Assembly: GCA_030340625.1 (NCBI GenBank)
Contig: JAOPHQ010001998.1
Coordinates: 186,001 to 250,000, forward strand
From: Merluccius polli
Taxonomy: Eukaryota > Chordata > Actinopteri > Gadiformes > Merlucciidae
Direction: 5' to 3'
Length of the DNA stretch: 64,000 nt
Both the position numbers and the translations under genes were made by a program. The notes beneath the pieces were generated by a model. It had not been told where the DNA came from, did no database searches, and worked only from the letters and a program-made list of their open reading frames with translations. The stretch's first letter is position 1, and every line of letters starts with the position of its first letter. Shown here in pieces: positions 13,227-24,936 of the stretch.

Positions 13227-13516
13227 ACACCATCAGATCAGAGGGGAAGTTTCAAGACTGAATGACCAGAATGAGCAGAACATGGTATTCATAGCGCATG
13301 TGTTTATTAGTGTAACCAGAAAGGGTCAACGTACGGAGGGTCATTGCATACGCATGGCCATTGAAGCGGTTAAAAAATAATGATTTCTAGGGTTTCGTAA
13401 CGATAAGCTGCTGGTGTATTGTTTGGGTTTGCATGACCATGAGGAAACTGGAACGCATTTCTTGCGGTGGCCAGAAGAAAGAGACATGTCTATGTGATTG
13501 TAACTTGAAATCTCCA

Positions 13517-13522
13517 AATAAA
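13517..13522 (+). terminator. LAT-like gene polyadenylation signal
   Basis: AATAAA about 290 bases after the stop codon of the adaptor gene; it is the first good signal downstream. Confidence 0.65.
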
Positions 13523-14002
13523 TTCTAGACTTCAAAAATTATATGTGCCAAACTGTCCTGTAGCTGTAGGCTGGCCTGTAGCTGTAGGATGTAGGCTGGC
13601 CTGTAGCTGTAGACCCTTTTCACAGTAGGACAAAAACAGGTGTCATCACATTATATATGGCCGTTCCATTCAGGTATGGCAGTGTGCACCATAGACAGAT
13701 TATGTGGACCATGTATGTTGTGCTCTTTTACAAAGAAATGATGCTCGGCAAAAAGAAACCCTCTATTTCACTTTCATCTTGTAAGTTCAGACACAGGAAG
13801 CCACAGAGAACACAGCTCACCCATGAGACATTGTAGCTGCTTGTTGGTATGCTGGCCACATTTATGACACACGTCACCTAAGTGAGACACAACTGTAAAC
13901 TTTTTTTTTTTTTTTAAGTAACTGTCTTTCAGAGATAAGCCCCCGCAAACCTCCACCTCCATACGCAACCACACAAAGTGTAGCATTTTCCAATGCCGTG
14001 CA

Positions 14003-14022
14003 GGGTTAGGGTTAGGGTTAGG
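14003..14022 (+). repeat. Short interstitial telomere-like run
   Basis: Three GGGTTA units plus GG. Too short to be a telomere; it may be a scar of break repair or chance. Confidence 0.6.
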
Positions 14023-14920
14023 CTGAAAAAAACCTTTAACCAAAGCAATAAAGTGAAGTGTCTCATTTATTCATTCACATCTGTGTTTGGACTGGTTTTG
14101 GTTTTTTTATATACAAATGCACAAGGGTACCTTGGGACTTTTATTGACAATATACTGAGTTTTGAGGCCGACACCATTTCTTACGCCAAATGAGAGGATT
14201 CAATGTCAATACTGTTATGTCTCTTTTTTACAAGGCTTTTATTGTCTGTTGTGACATTTTGTATGGTGGCCTGGTTTGAAAACGTGACTCTTCTTAATAG
14301 AAATCGACTATAGGTAGACTTTTGAAAGTGGTCCTATCATTGGGGTGGGACAGGACCAGTTGAATGACATCATTGAAAGGTGCTCAGGAAGGCCCATGCC
14401 ATCCTGTATGAGGCGCTACACTGTACAAAAGCCGAGGGAAAATTGCGAGAGGAAACGGTGACACACCCGCGAGAGAGACTGAGTTACTGCACGAGAAAGC
14501 ACGAGTTTTATTAGTTATTATTATTCTTTTGTTATATAATTAATAAAAAAAACACTTTTATTAGTTTAACTTTGAAACCTTCCAATGCTTACAAGCAAAA
14601 TAAGGGTTACTGGAAGTGTAATGCCAGCCTGTAACATTCTGAGGTCTACTGTCAGGGAGTTACAGATATTATTACTGAAGTTTCTGAAGATGAGAGAGAG
14701 AAATTCATATTTTTGTAGATTAGAGAAAACAATGTGTAGGCTAATACATAGTTGCGTCAGTCGAGGCCTATATGGGCCTGCCTCTTCATTGTTGTTGCTA
14801 TGGGTCTATTTCATGGTTGCACAACCAATTCCACTGTGGATGTTACAGCCATTTAGTCTTCGATGTTTAAGGACCACAGTGGCTGACGACGGTTATATAG
14901 AAAACACATTATTTTACCAA

Positions 14921-15041
14921 TGTTGGTGACATTAGCCTTAAAAGGTAAACAATGTTGGTGACATTAGCCTTAAAAGGTAAACAATGTTGTTGACATTAGC
15001 CTTAAAAGGTAAACAATGTTGGTGACATTAGCCTTAAAAGA
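14921..15041 (+). repeat. 32-bp tandem repeat, four copies
   Basis: Unit containing CAATGTTGGTGACATTAGCC then TTAAAAGGTAAA. Copies are almost identical. Confidence 0.9.
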
Positions 15042-15373
15042 TAAGTTGTGATGATGTCCACTTGATGTTCAAGCTCATATTCATGACATTAAATCAGGTC
15101 GCTTTCCTGACCTGACCTGATTCTGAAGCAGGTGGTCCAGAATTTCTGACAGCGTTTCAATGTGTTGCTGCAAGAAACGATGGCTGTGCTCAAGATCATT
15201 ATGATTTTGTGTTTTCACACTCTTCAGCAAACAGGTTTTCATTTCATTGAAATATTGCTGCAAATCATTGCATTGTATAATGTGAATTAGCAGAGTAAGC
15301 ACTTAATGGCTGTTCCACCCTTCAACTCACGGTCCTTCAACCTCTCTCGCACAATAGTAACTCGGTCTCTCTC

Positions 15374-15375
15374 TC

Positions 15376-15406
<31 letters not shown>

Positions 15407-15427
15407 TGTGTGTGTGTGTGTGTATGT

Positions 15428-15506
<79 letters not shown>

Positions 15507-15515
15507 TGTGTGTGT

Positions 15516-15608
<93 letters not shown>
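15374..15608 (+). repeat. Long GT microsatellite
   Basis: About 235 bp of (GT)n with scattered TA interruptions. The long Cys-Val and Thr-His frames on its two strands are artefacts of the repeat. Confidence 0.95.
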
Positions 15609-15611
<3 letters not shown>

Positions 15612-16611
15612 GCGCTTCTGAGGGGCAAGGGGGCGAGACAAAAAAAAGGACCAGGGACTCCTTTAACCCTGTGGCCGTTCATTTATGAAATCACCATCGG
15701 TAACAACGACATAGGCTCTTATATTTTATTTTATATGTATTAATTGCATGCTGGGCTGATTTGCCCCCTTGGGAACAATAAAGCTGGAATCTCAAACCTG
15801 GCTTTGCTCCCTCATGTCAGCTTGTCTGTGACTGCGAGCATCTTTACCAGATGCTTGACTCCCACCACCCAGTAGGCCCACCTACAGGCCCGTGCAGCGC
15901 CACCTGGCGGCAGGGTCCGGGTGAGCAGGTCAGTGTCACCGCATCAGGACCGAGGCTGCAGCGCCGCCCATCTCACCCTGGATGCAGTAACCTTTCCATC
16001 ATAACGGGCACATATGTCAGCAAAAATAAGATAGTCGTTCAGTTATATTGAAGTGATATGCTTGGTCGGTTTTATTGAGAAATGTGAACGAACAAATGAG
16101 GAGAATAGAAATTAGTTTGAGTTGGGTCTATTGCATAACATTAAAAACACACAGCCTACATAATAACCGTTATATGTTAGAATTACACACTATAATAACG
16201 TCATGCACGACCATGCTGTGACGTATTTAACCATAATGCAATGTAGATGAGATGCTGAAATGGACTGACGGTGAAGAGGGTGGATATATAAATGGACTGA
16301 TGTTAAAGAGAGTTTGAGATATAAATGGACTAAAAAAGCCACGAGTCTTGTGCAATAAACGATAAATGCGGCGATAAACACCTTGAACCGTTTGAAGAAA
16401 GCCAGTCGATGCGTGTACTTCCGCGCATGCGCAGATCGGCAAACCGTCAGCATCCACCGCGTTTCTCCTTTGATTGGGGATGTATGGAAAGCACTGGTCG
16501 ACGGATGTGTTTCCAGACTATGTCGTGCCTACCGACACACTGGATATAACCTGCAAAGACGTTTTATTTGCTTTTACGATTCAACAAATATATGTTTTTT
16601 TTCTTCCTAGA

Positions 16612-19600
16612 ATGACTGTTGCAAAAAGGAAATGCGTCCAGCCAGGCAGGTAAGGTCGCAGCGCATCATCAAACCAAACCGGTCTTTTCGAAATGACGCT
16701 ACTGGCTCATGGACAGGTTTCATACGACACATGAGAGGACTTCAATTTAAAAAACCGAGGGTTGAACTGTTAACGGGTCTAGATGCATTGCTTAAATCCC
16801 CAAGACGTTAAACGGGCGCCACCGTCTCCATCCAGATGTGCCAGATGTGTGCACATACGTCCTATAGGCCCCATCCTTATGTGAACCACTGACGGTCGCT
16901 ATTCGTCCAGGGGTTTTAAATCATTTAGTTAAGAATGAAGATCTGTCTGTGATTATTACAGCTTTGCTTCCCTTTGTTTGTTTAAAAAATCAAACTCCTG
17001 TCTGCTGCCCTATTGAAATATACAGTATAAAGATGGGTTTGTCGTCCAGTAGGCCCTAGTTCATATTTCTTGGTGACATTTACTACTGCTATTGACTTGT
17101 ATTTTCTTTGTCATGCAAGTTGAGTCAATGTTAAATGATGCTATGAAAAGTTAATGTCAACTGGGCCATCTCATTAAATGCACATCCACAATAAACAACA
17201 ACCTTGCAGAATTAAAACCAATAATAACAGGTCTTATAGTATATCTTAGTATCGTATCTTATAGTACAAGTCATATAGTATAATAACAGGGTAAAATGTA
17301 GTTTGATTGCTTCTGGATATGATGAGCGACGCTAAGCAGCCGTACCCCTGTGTGTTTCCTCCATGTGTCCAGGCAGGGATGTGCGGACGTCTGATTGTTG
17401 CCGCTTGCCTCTTCTAAATCCCACCGTCACGGTGGAAGAGAACGGCACCTCCTGGCAACAGGCCTGCACAAATCTGGGTTTCAGTCCCTCCCTGACCTGT
17501 CCCACACATTTGTGTAAGGCTTGTGGCAGCCATTTTGACCCTCTCGCACAGAAGGTAAGGAAGGACCGCCCACAAGTCACACGTTTGGATTGACAACAAG
17601 CCGAAATGGGCCTAAGATGTGGGTCTGTCTGTTTTGTGTTTTCGTTACACGTATGTTTCCCGCCATATGACTCGGGCTCACCTGGTTATTCTGTGTGACG
17701 TGCGGCGTGCCGGCCACAGCATGTCTGCGGGGATTGCAAGAAGAACTTCTGTGGCCGCTGCTCGGTGGAGACGGAGGCCCTCCACCCTCGCCTCTGCCAT
17801 ACCTGCCGGCAGTTTCATGGCACCCTCTTCAACCGCACACAGCTGATGAGGCTCAAGGTACGTTGTCCCCCCCCCCCCCCCCCCCCCCCCTCTACAACCC
17901 TGTCCCAGGGATGCCGTTAGGTGACAACATTATGCTTGGTTTGCCGTTCTCCCATGTTGGGTCGTCATTCGGTACATTTGGTCACCATTGGATCGCTGAG
18001 ACGCAATAGTTGGTTCAACAGTTTGAGAACCACTGCCATAGAGAGTGCTGTCCTTTAAACAGGGCGCCTATTTTACCACCCAGGTGTGATGTTCATTACA
18101 AGCCATTTCAAAATCTACCCTCTAGTGACATCACACACGTGGCAGTGTCCACCCAGATGTTTGATAGATAGATCAACCTACCAGCCCACTGGACTGCACC
18201 AACTGGTAGGCTGATCTATCTATCAAACATCTGGGTGGACACTTCCACGTGTGTGATGTCACTGGAGAGGGTAGATTTTGAAATATCATTCTTGTCATTG
18301 GCTAATCGACATCGCACCCGGTGGTAACGTAGGAGCGACTTTAACGGACCGATTTCTCCCAACACCAAGGTGCGGGAGCTTCGTGACTACCTCCACCTGC
18401 ACGAGGTGCCCACGGACAGATGCCGCGAGAAGGAGGAGCTGGTGGAGCTGGTCCTGGACCAGCAGCCGCCGGGCGGTCCCAGGGCCGGCGGCGGTCCCAG
18501 GGCCGGCGGCGGTAGCGGCGGTAGCGGCGGTAGCGGCGGTAGTGGCGGTAGTAGCGCGGAACCCGGGGGAGCTACAAACGCTGCCGACCCCCAAACCCAG
18601 GATACGTCTCCACAGTCCTCGGATGAAGATGATGATGAGGATGAGGACGATGACGACGATGACGAAGAAGAGGATGACGATGACGAAGAGGAGGAGGATG
18701 GTAATGATAATGCTGATGAAGGGGAGGCAGTGGAGGATGATGATGGTGGTGGGGGTGATGAAAATGAAAGGGTGGCTGAGGAGGATGCTGGTGATGGCAA
18801 TGTAAGGGAGGCGGAGGAGGAGGAGGACAACAATGAGAGGGAGGTTGAGGAGGAGGATGACGAAGATGACGACGACGAGGAAGAGGAGGCAGGGGAGGAC
18901 GAAGAGGAAGTCGAACAGAATAATGAGGTAACGATCATAAGTTTAGAGTTGATTTAGTCGATGGGGGTGTGTGAATACAGGTTACATATTTTACTCAGAC
19001 CGTTTTCAGAGATTCAAAATGCTCGTGTAAAAACAGGGCCATAGTCTAGTGTGACGTTCTCTGTGCGCTCCCATGTCCTGTTCCAGCAGCCGTGGGACAC
19101 TGAGGAGGCCCAGGCCGCCTCCCTCTCCGACCTGAGCTGCGTGGAGGACATCGAGGGTCTCAGCGTCCGTCAGCTGAAGGAAATCCTGTCGCGCAACTTT
19201 GTCAACTTCATGGGCTGCTGCGAGAAGTGGGAGCTGATGGAGCGCGTCACCCGCCTCTACAACGAAGTCCGCAATGAAGGTGACCGTTTGTTTCTTTAAA
19301 GGGCCAGTGATCAGTAGTGCCACTGCTGCTGCTACCATCACTACTACCACTTGAAATGCACTTACTTGGCTATATGATAATACTATCGTATAGCTCAGCT
19401 ATCCCATTGGACGCCACTAGCCATTTACTGTTTCAAACATGGCAGATCTCCACAGCTGTGCTTTACACAGAACACACTTTTGTTGTCCAAAGTGACTTCC
19501 AAGGGATTCCAACCAACCCTTACAACAATTACGGGACTACTACAAAGACAACATCTTCAAATTGTACATGATAGAACTGTCAAAGAGAGCTGTCAAAGTA

Positions 19601-20799
19601 AGGCTTCATACCAAGTACCAGTTAGTTAAGCGATGGTTCACTGCTTGTGGTCAACTGACTAATGCCAGGATCAGACCACACAACCTTTTTGTATTTCCCG
19701 ATGGTCAAATCAGGCGATTATTGCATCATAAAGTCTTGCTGCATCTTGGGCAGGAGACGGGGAGCACTACACGTTTGACGCGTTTTCATGACTTGGTTGA
19801 CCTGGGATCGGGGAGGAGGGGTCAATATTTCATTGAGAATCGTTCGAGTACACGTCGTAGAAGTTGTCAGACAATGCGAGAACGGCCCAAAAATTCAGAC
19901 ATGGTAGACTTAACGTTGGGGCGTCGCGGCGGGTCGTTCTTAATCGCCTGCGACGCTGAAAGCTTGTCTGCCACGGCAAAATTGCGTTACAATCAGGCCG
20001 GTTCATTTGTGTCGTCCGATCCCGGCAATAGTCAACAAGAAGTGTGGAAAATAAAAGGTGATCATTGTTGATGTTTCAAACTAGGGTTGCACCCATACCA
20101 CTTTTTCATTACCGATATCCATTCCAAGTACACACATCTTCAAATGGGCCGATACCGAGGACTAATCCAATACCAATACGTTTTTTTCTTTCTTTCATTA
20201 AAAAGCTGAATATTAGGCTAGCCCAATTCTAAACTTTGCAAAATATGAATACAGTAAATGGATACATAAAACAGGACTGAATTGTTTGTGAAAATGGTGC
20301 GATCACAATGTACGCATCCTCACGCTGACTGGTGAGAAGTGATGAGTATAATGGTACCACACATTCAAAAATCAGTGTTGAAGTGACAATTCACTGTATC
20401 ATCTCTCTTTGGGCTGAATGGCAGCTGTGACTTCACTATATAAGAAAAAAAGCAAAAAAAAAACGAGTATAGGAGCTATGCATAGACTCCAGTCATAGAT
20501 ACCCGATACCACATTTTGGGCCAGTATCGGTCAGATAGTGATGCCCGGTATCAGATTGGTGCATCCCTATTTCAAACCTCATCCTCACCTGAGCTCGTCT
20601 CCACATTGTGTCCTCAGAATCGGCCACAGCAGCCAAGCTGGACGAGGACCTGTGCCGGATCTGCATGGACTACCCTGTGGACTGTGTGTTGCTGGAGTGC
20701 GGACACATGGTCACCTGCAGCAGGTGTGGCAAGCGCATGAGCGAGTGCCCCATCTGCAGGCAGTACATCGTCAGGGTGGTCCACGTCTTCAGATCCTGA
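16612..20799 (+). CDS. RNF34/RFFL-family RING E3 ubiquitin ligase
   Basis: Membrane-associated E3 ligase family that ubiquitinates caspases, p53-pathway and trafficking proteins. Coding exons: 16612-16649, 17377-17554, 17720-17857, 18370-18927, 19087-19279, 20618-20799; the phases close on 428 residues. Domains in order: FYVE-like zinc finger (about 58-105, four CxxC pairs; KHVCGDC replaces the lipid-binding RRHHCR motif, as in the family); SAP-like helix 1 (about 116-150, RELRDYLHLHEV); a Gly-Ser linker; an acidic tract (about 201-304); SAP-like helix 2 (about 322-365, SVRQLKEILSRNFVNF); C3HC4 RING (cysteines from 381 to 415) and the terminal HVFRS. The SAP and C-terminal details lean to RFFL; the acidic tract is like RNF34. 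The acylated N-terminus known in the family (MWA..CC) is absent, so the true first exon may be upstream. No symbol is given because it may be a third paralogue. Confidence 0.85.
17867..17890 (+). repeat. Poly-C run just after a splice donor
   Basis: Twenty-four C bases start nine bases after the donor of the third coding exon of the RING gene. Confidence 0.9.
18105..18284. mobile_element. Near-perfect 80-bp inverted repeat (MITE) in an intron
   Basis: The left arm, 18105-18184, and right arm, 18203-18284, are complementary over about 80 bp (for example CATCTGGGTGGACACT against AGTGTCCACCCAGATG), with an 18-bp loop. It has no coding capacity, so it is read as a hairpin MITE inserted 85 bp before the acceptor of the acidic-tract exon. 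Confidence 0.85.
19562..20071 (+). other. Unidentified 169-codon open frame inside the RING gene intron
   Basis: An ATG-to-stop frame of 169 codons with normal, non-repetitive composition (basic, many Arg and Ser) lies in the last intron of the RING gene. It carries two RRG-containing blocks (SGRRGQYF and LGRRGGSF). I recognise no family. It stops ten bases before an hAT-like insertion. It may be a remnant of an older transposon or chance. Confidence 0.25.
20082..20569. mobile_element. Non-autonomous hAT-like element with 8-bp target duplication
   Basis: Ends are TAGGGTTGCACC and GGTGCATCCCTA, near-perfect inverted repeats of hAT type. A perfect 8-bp target duplication TTTCAAAC flanks it (20074-20081 and 20570-20577). 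It is 488 bp with no transposase; the ends carry CCGATACC-type subterminal repeats. Confidence 0.88.
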
Positions 20800-21291
20800 A
20801 GACGGGAGAACAGAAAACATGGCTTCCTCCTCAAACACCACAGTAGATGGTGACCAATTACTCAGAGATGTTATTTATGTATTTGGTTTTATTTATGAAT
20901 TCATTTGTTCATTACTAGGTAACACAATCTTGCCTTTGCAGGCAGATAAAATGTCTCTTTTTTTCTTGGATAATTGATGACTATTTTGTATTAATTTATT
21001 TATTTTCCAAAGTATTCTAAATTATCAAAAATGTTACAAACATGTCGTTTCCTTAATCTTGGATGTAAGTAGCTTACCTATGTATTGTTTATTTAGACTT
21101 GTGATATAATAAGCAATCCACAATACTAGTGTGTTTATAATGTAGACACTTTACCAGGTATTATTTGTGTATATTTGTATACTATCTGTACACATCAACA
21201 TATCAAACATATGGTGCAGGCACAGTAATAACGTCCAGACCACTGGCACATTAAGGATGTAATAACACTGATATTTCATAAAAGCAAACAG

Positions 21292-21297
21292 AATAAA
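21292..21297 (+). terminator. RING gene polyadenylation signal
   Basis: AATAAA about 490 bases after the stop codon, at the end of an AT-rich 3' UTR. Confidence 0.6.
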
Positions 21298-21603
21298 GTA
21301 TGCGTTTCTTTTTTTACATTGATTATTTTATTCAATTGAAATTGCATTTTGATTTTCAAACGCAGGAGAACACCTTCCTCGCTGAAAGGTGGATATTTGA
21401 TTTGACAGAACTGTCTTTTGATTTCGTTGTTTCATGAATTCAGGATTGACAAACCGGGAAGGAGGGCACATCGGCTCATAATTAAAATAAAAAACAAAAC
21501 ATATTACTTAAGTAGTATTTAGTGTGATAAGTATCTGGGTCACAAACTTTTTGCACATTTATGCACAAATAAAACATGTATGTGTAGGCTACTGTGATAG
21601 CTG

Positions 21604-21871
21604 CTACAGCCTCACCTGCCTGAGTCACACTGGTTAGACTCTGGCTGGGTGGGGCTGCACACCTGTGCTGCAGAGCAATCATGGTTTTCGCGTGGGGGGG
21701 GGGGGGGGGGGGGGGGGGAGACGCTACATGTTGCCATGACAGCGGCTCTCTCCTGAGTGTGTGTGGTGATGGCTGGTTTATCCTGGGTGCCATGATTGCT
21801 CTGCACCACAGGTGTGCAGCCCCACCCAGCCAGAGTCTAACCAGTGTGACTCAGGCCAGGTGAGGCTGTAG
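21604..21871. mobile_element. Fold-back element with 80-bp arms around a poly-G loop
   Basis: The left arm, 21604-21684, and right arm, 21790-21871, are complementary (CTACAGCCTCACCTG against CAGGTGAGGCTGTAG; GTGTGCAGCCCCACCCAG in the right arm). The loop holds a run of about 25 G bases. A single-arm relative is at about 26570-26660. Confidence 0.82.
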
Positions 21872-23032
21872 ACCACACACACACTCCACAGCTACTATAG
21901 TATACTAAATGACTAACAAACTAACTAGCCAACTAACTAATCACATCAAGGTGTCCAGTCTGTAACAACAATGTTAAAGTGATAATATACCTGATAATAT
22001 CCATTCTATATCACATCACAGGCGTACTTGCAAAGAAATGGTGTATAACTGATGCAAAAACCAATGGCCATCTTCAAATTAACATATTAGCGTGTACATT
22101 CAATAGTTGTAATAATACCTATTTTGTGTTGTGATTTCGACAACCAGGGGATGTCAAAGTCCGCAAGGGGTTGACTTAGGGTAAAACCTCTTCAACAAGA
22201 ACATACTGAACTTGTTAAACCTGGGACTTCTTACTTCTTTAACCGTTCATTCTGGCAACACTTTCACATTTTTGAATTGTAGCCTACAATTCTGCAGTGT
22301 GAACCAATCACATCCACAGGTGCGTCTCCTCAGGGACTTCACTAAAACTCCTGAAACTCCAAGGAATGAGCAAATAGGGAAACATCTTGGTGGAAAGAAT
22401 ATAATGGAAAGTTATGTTTAACATTTGCAGAATTTTACAGGCATTGCGAAAGATTGTTAAATGTCTAACATAACTCTTGCATTGACCGTTGAGGGAAAAA
22501 ACAATTGCCCTTCAACTAATTGCCTCCAACTAGGCCTCTTGTGTACTGTTAGGTAGAACATTTCCCAATCTTTTACTACAGTTCTACATTTACCGTGATA
22601 ACAATAGGCAAAATGTAAATATATCAGATATTGTGTTGATATATGAACTACAAACTACAAATGTCCTCGTTTTTCATTTCAGAAATCTGGTCACCTTACC
22701 ATATGTGCGTGCGATTCTGAGGCGCATGTATGGGAATGACGTGGAAATGAGGTCAGGAATATGAATATAATTGTGTTTTGTAATATAACACGTATTGTTA
22801 ACCGACCTCACTGTATGACCTCACCTCGGCTGTGTTGTCAGATCAACTCGCCGGTTGAAGTGATGTTATTTGAAATGCACGCACCACTATTGGGGTGATA
22901 GGGTCAAGGGGAGGGGCTTGAGGACCCATCTTCACAAATGGCAGTACAGCTGATTAGTACAGTTGATTAGTACAGTTGATGCGCTGCATTCAGCCAGAGC
23001 ATGTAGGTCTACTGATATATATTTTGGTAAAC

Positions 23033-23280
23033 GGATGGCATTTGTTTAGTGCTTTTTAACTTGCGGCCACTCAAAGCGCTGTACCCTGACGTAAATCCAT
23101 TCATACACACATTAATACACCGACTGTGGTGACAACCATCACGGCACACAGCCAGCTGGTCGGGAACATTCAGGGTTGGGTGTCGTGCTCAGGGACACCT
23201 CAGTACTTGGCTAGGAGAAGCTGGGGATCGAACCAGCAACCTTTTTGGTTGCCAGACAACCCGCCACTGCCAGCCACCTT
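23033..23280 (-). repeat. tRNA-like SINE-type dispersed repeat
   Basis: Contains CACTCAAAGCGCTGTACC, then, towards the right end, GGGATCGAACC (23224-23234). Its complement GGTTCGATCCC resembles the B box of RNA polymerase III promoters. This layout matches a repeat common in fish genomes (from memory). A second fragment with the TATATAGTGGTTTTCAAGGC and CACTCACAGCGCTT signature is at about 47268-47310. Confidence 0.6.
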
Positions 23281-23659
23281 AACAAGATTGCTCAACTTTT
23301 TCTTGTTTTGCAGGTTTAGGTTGCCGTACCAGGTGACACATGAAAATGTTAAAACTGACATGTTAAAACAATGTTAAAAGTATGAAAGTATAGCGTTTGC
23401 TGGTTACACTTGTGTGTGAGTAGAGTTTGTCTTGACACTGTCCCCTCCCTGACCCTTGATAACGGTCCGGGATGCAGGAAGTGACGGTGCTCTTCTGAAG
23501 TCTATGGCCATTTGTTTTGTGTTTTTATTTCAGCTTAGAAAGTGCTCATCACACCACTGTACAAACCGCTCCACCACAGGTCCATGTGATGTCTCCCTAG
23601 GCAAGGATGTGCCGCCATCTGTAAAGAGGATGTAGGCCTACAGAAGTGTGGGGACAGAC

Positions 23660-24936
23660 AGGACACACTATAGGACACACTACAGGACACACTATAGGAC
23701 ACACTACAGGAACACTACAGGACACACTATAGGACACACTACGGGACACACAACAGGACACACTATAGGACACACTACAGGACACACTATAGGACACACT
23801 ACAGGACACACTATAGGACACACTACAGGACACACTACAGGAACACTACAGGACACACTATAGGACACACTAGAGGACACACTACAGGACACACTATAGG
23901 ACACACTACAGGACACACTACAGGAACACTACAGGACACACTATAGGACACACTAGAGGACACACTACAGGACACACTATAGGACACACTATAGGACACA
24001 CTACAGGACACACTATAGGACACACTACAGGACACACTATAGGACACACTACAGGACACACTATAGGACACACTACAGGACACACTATAGGACACACTAC
24101 AGGACACACTATAGGACACAATACAGCACACACTACAGCACACACTACAGGACACACTACAGGACACACTACAGGAACACTACAGGACAGACTACAGGAC
24201 ACACTACAGGACACACTATAGGACACACTACAGGACACACTATACACAATACAGGAACACTACAGGACACACTACAGGACACAATACAGGACACACTACA
24301 GGACACACTATAGGACACACTACAGGACACACTATAGGACACACTACAGGACACACTATAGGACACACTACAGGACACACTACAGGAACACTACAGGACA
24401 CACTATAGGACACACTACAGGACACACTACAGGACACACTATAGGACACACTACAGGACACACTATAGGACACACTACAGGACACACTACAGGAACACTA
24501 CAGGACACACTATAGGACACACTACAGGACACACTACAGGACACACTATAGGACACACTACAGGACACACTACAGGACACAATACAGGAAACACTACAGG
24601 ACACACTATAGGACACACTATAGGACACACTATAGGGCACAATACAGGAACACTACAGGACACACTATAGGACACACTATAGGACACACTATAGGACACA
24701 CTAGAGGACACACTACAGGAACACTACAGGACACACTACAGGACACACTATAGGACACACTATAGGACACACTACAGGACACACTATAGGACACACTACA
24801 GGACACACTACAGGACACACTATAGGACACCCTACAGGACACACTATAGGACACACTACAGGACACTATGGGACACACTACAGGACACACTATAGGACAC
24901 AATACAGGACACACTATAGGACACACTACAGGACAC
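23660..24936 (+). repeat. 12-bp satellite array, about 106 copies
   Basis: Head-to-tail copies of GGACACACTACA and GGACACACTATA over 1.28 kb, punctuated by an 11-bp variant GGAACACTACA at irregular spacing (first at 23709, 23840, 23923 and 24173). Long open frames across it on the minus strand read repeated VCPVVCPIV or VSCSVSYS and are not genes. Confidence 0.95.

Larger units (their letters stand above)
13523..16610. other. Spacer between the LAT-like gene and the RING gene
   Basis: No recognisable coding exon. It contains a CTGTAGGCTGGC short repeat (13556-13612), a telomere-like GGGTTA run (14003-14022), a 32-bp tandem repeat (14921-15041) and a 235-bp GT microsatellite (15374-15608). 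The GC-rich bases near 16420-16520 are the likely promoter and 5' UTR of the RING gene. Confidence 0.5.

Noticed and set aside
18387..18938. 183-codon poly-Ser frame on the minus strand
   Set aside because: Antisense shadow of the acidic-tract exon of the RING gene.
23597..24926. Minus-strand frames of repeated VCPVVCPIV and VSCSVSYS
   Set aside because: Produced by the 12-bp satellite, whose length is a multiple of three; no start context, promoter or family.
23660..24936. CRISPR-like array
   Set aside because: Units are 12 bp with no spacers, in a vertebrate genome; it is a satellite.
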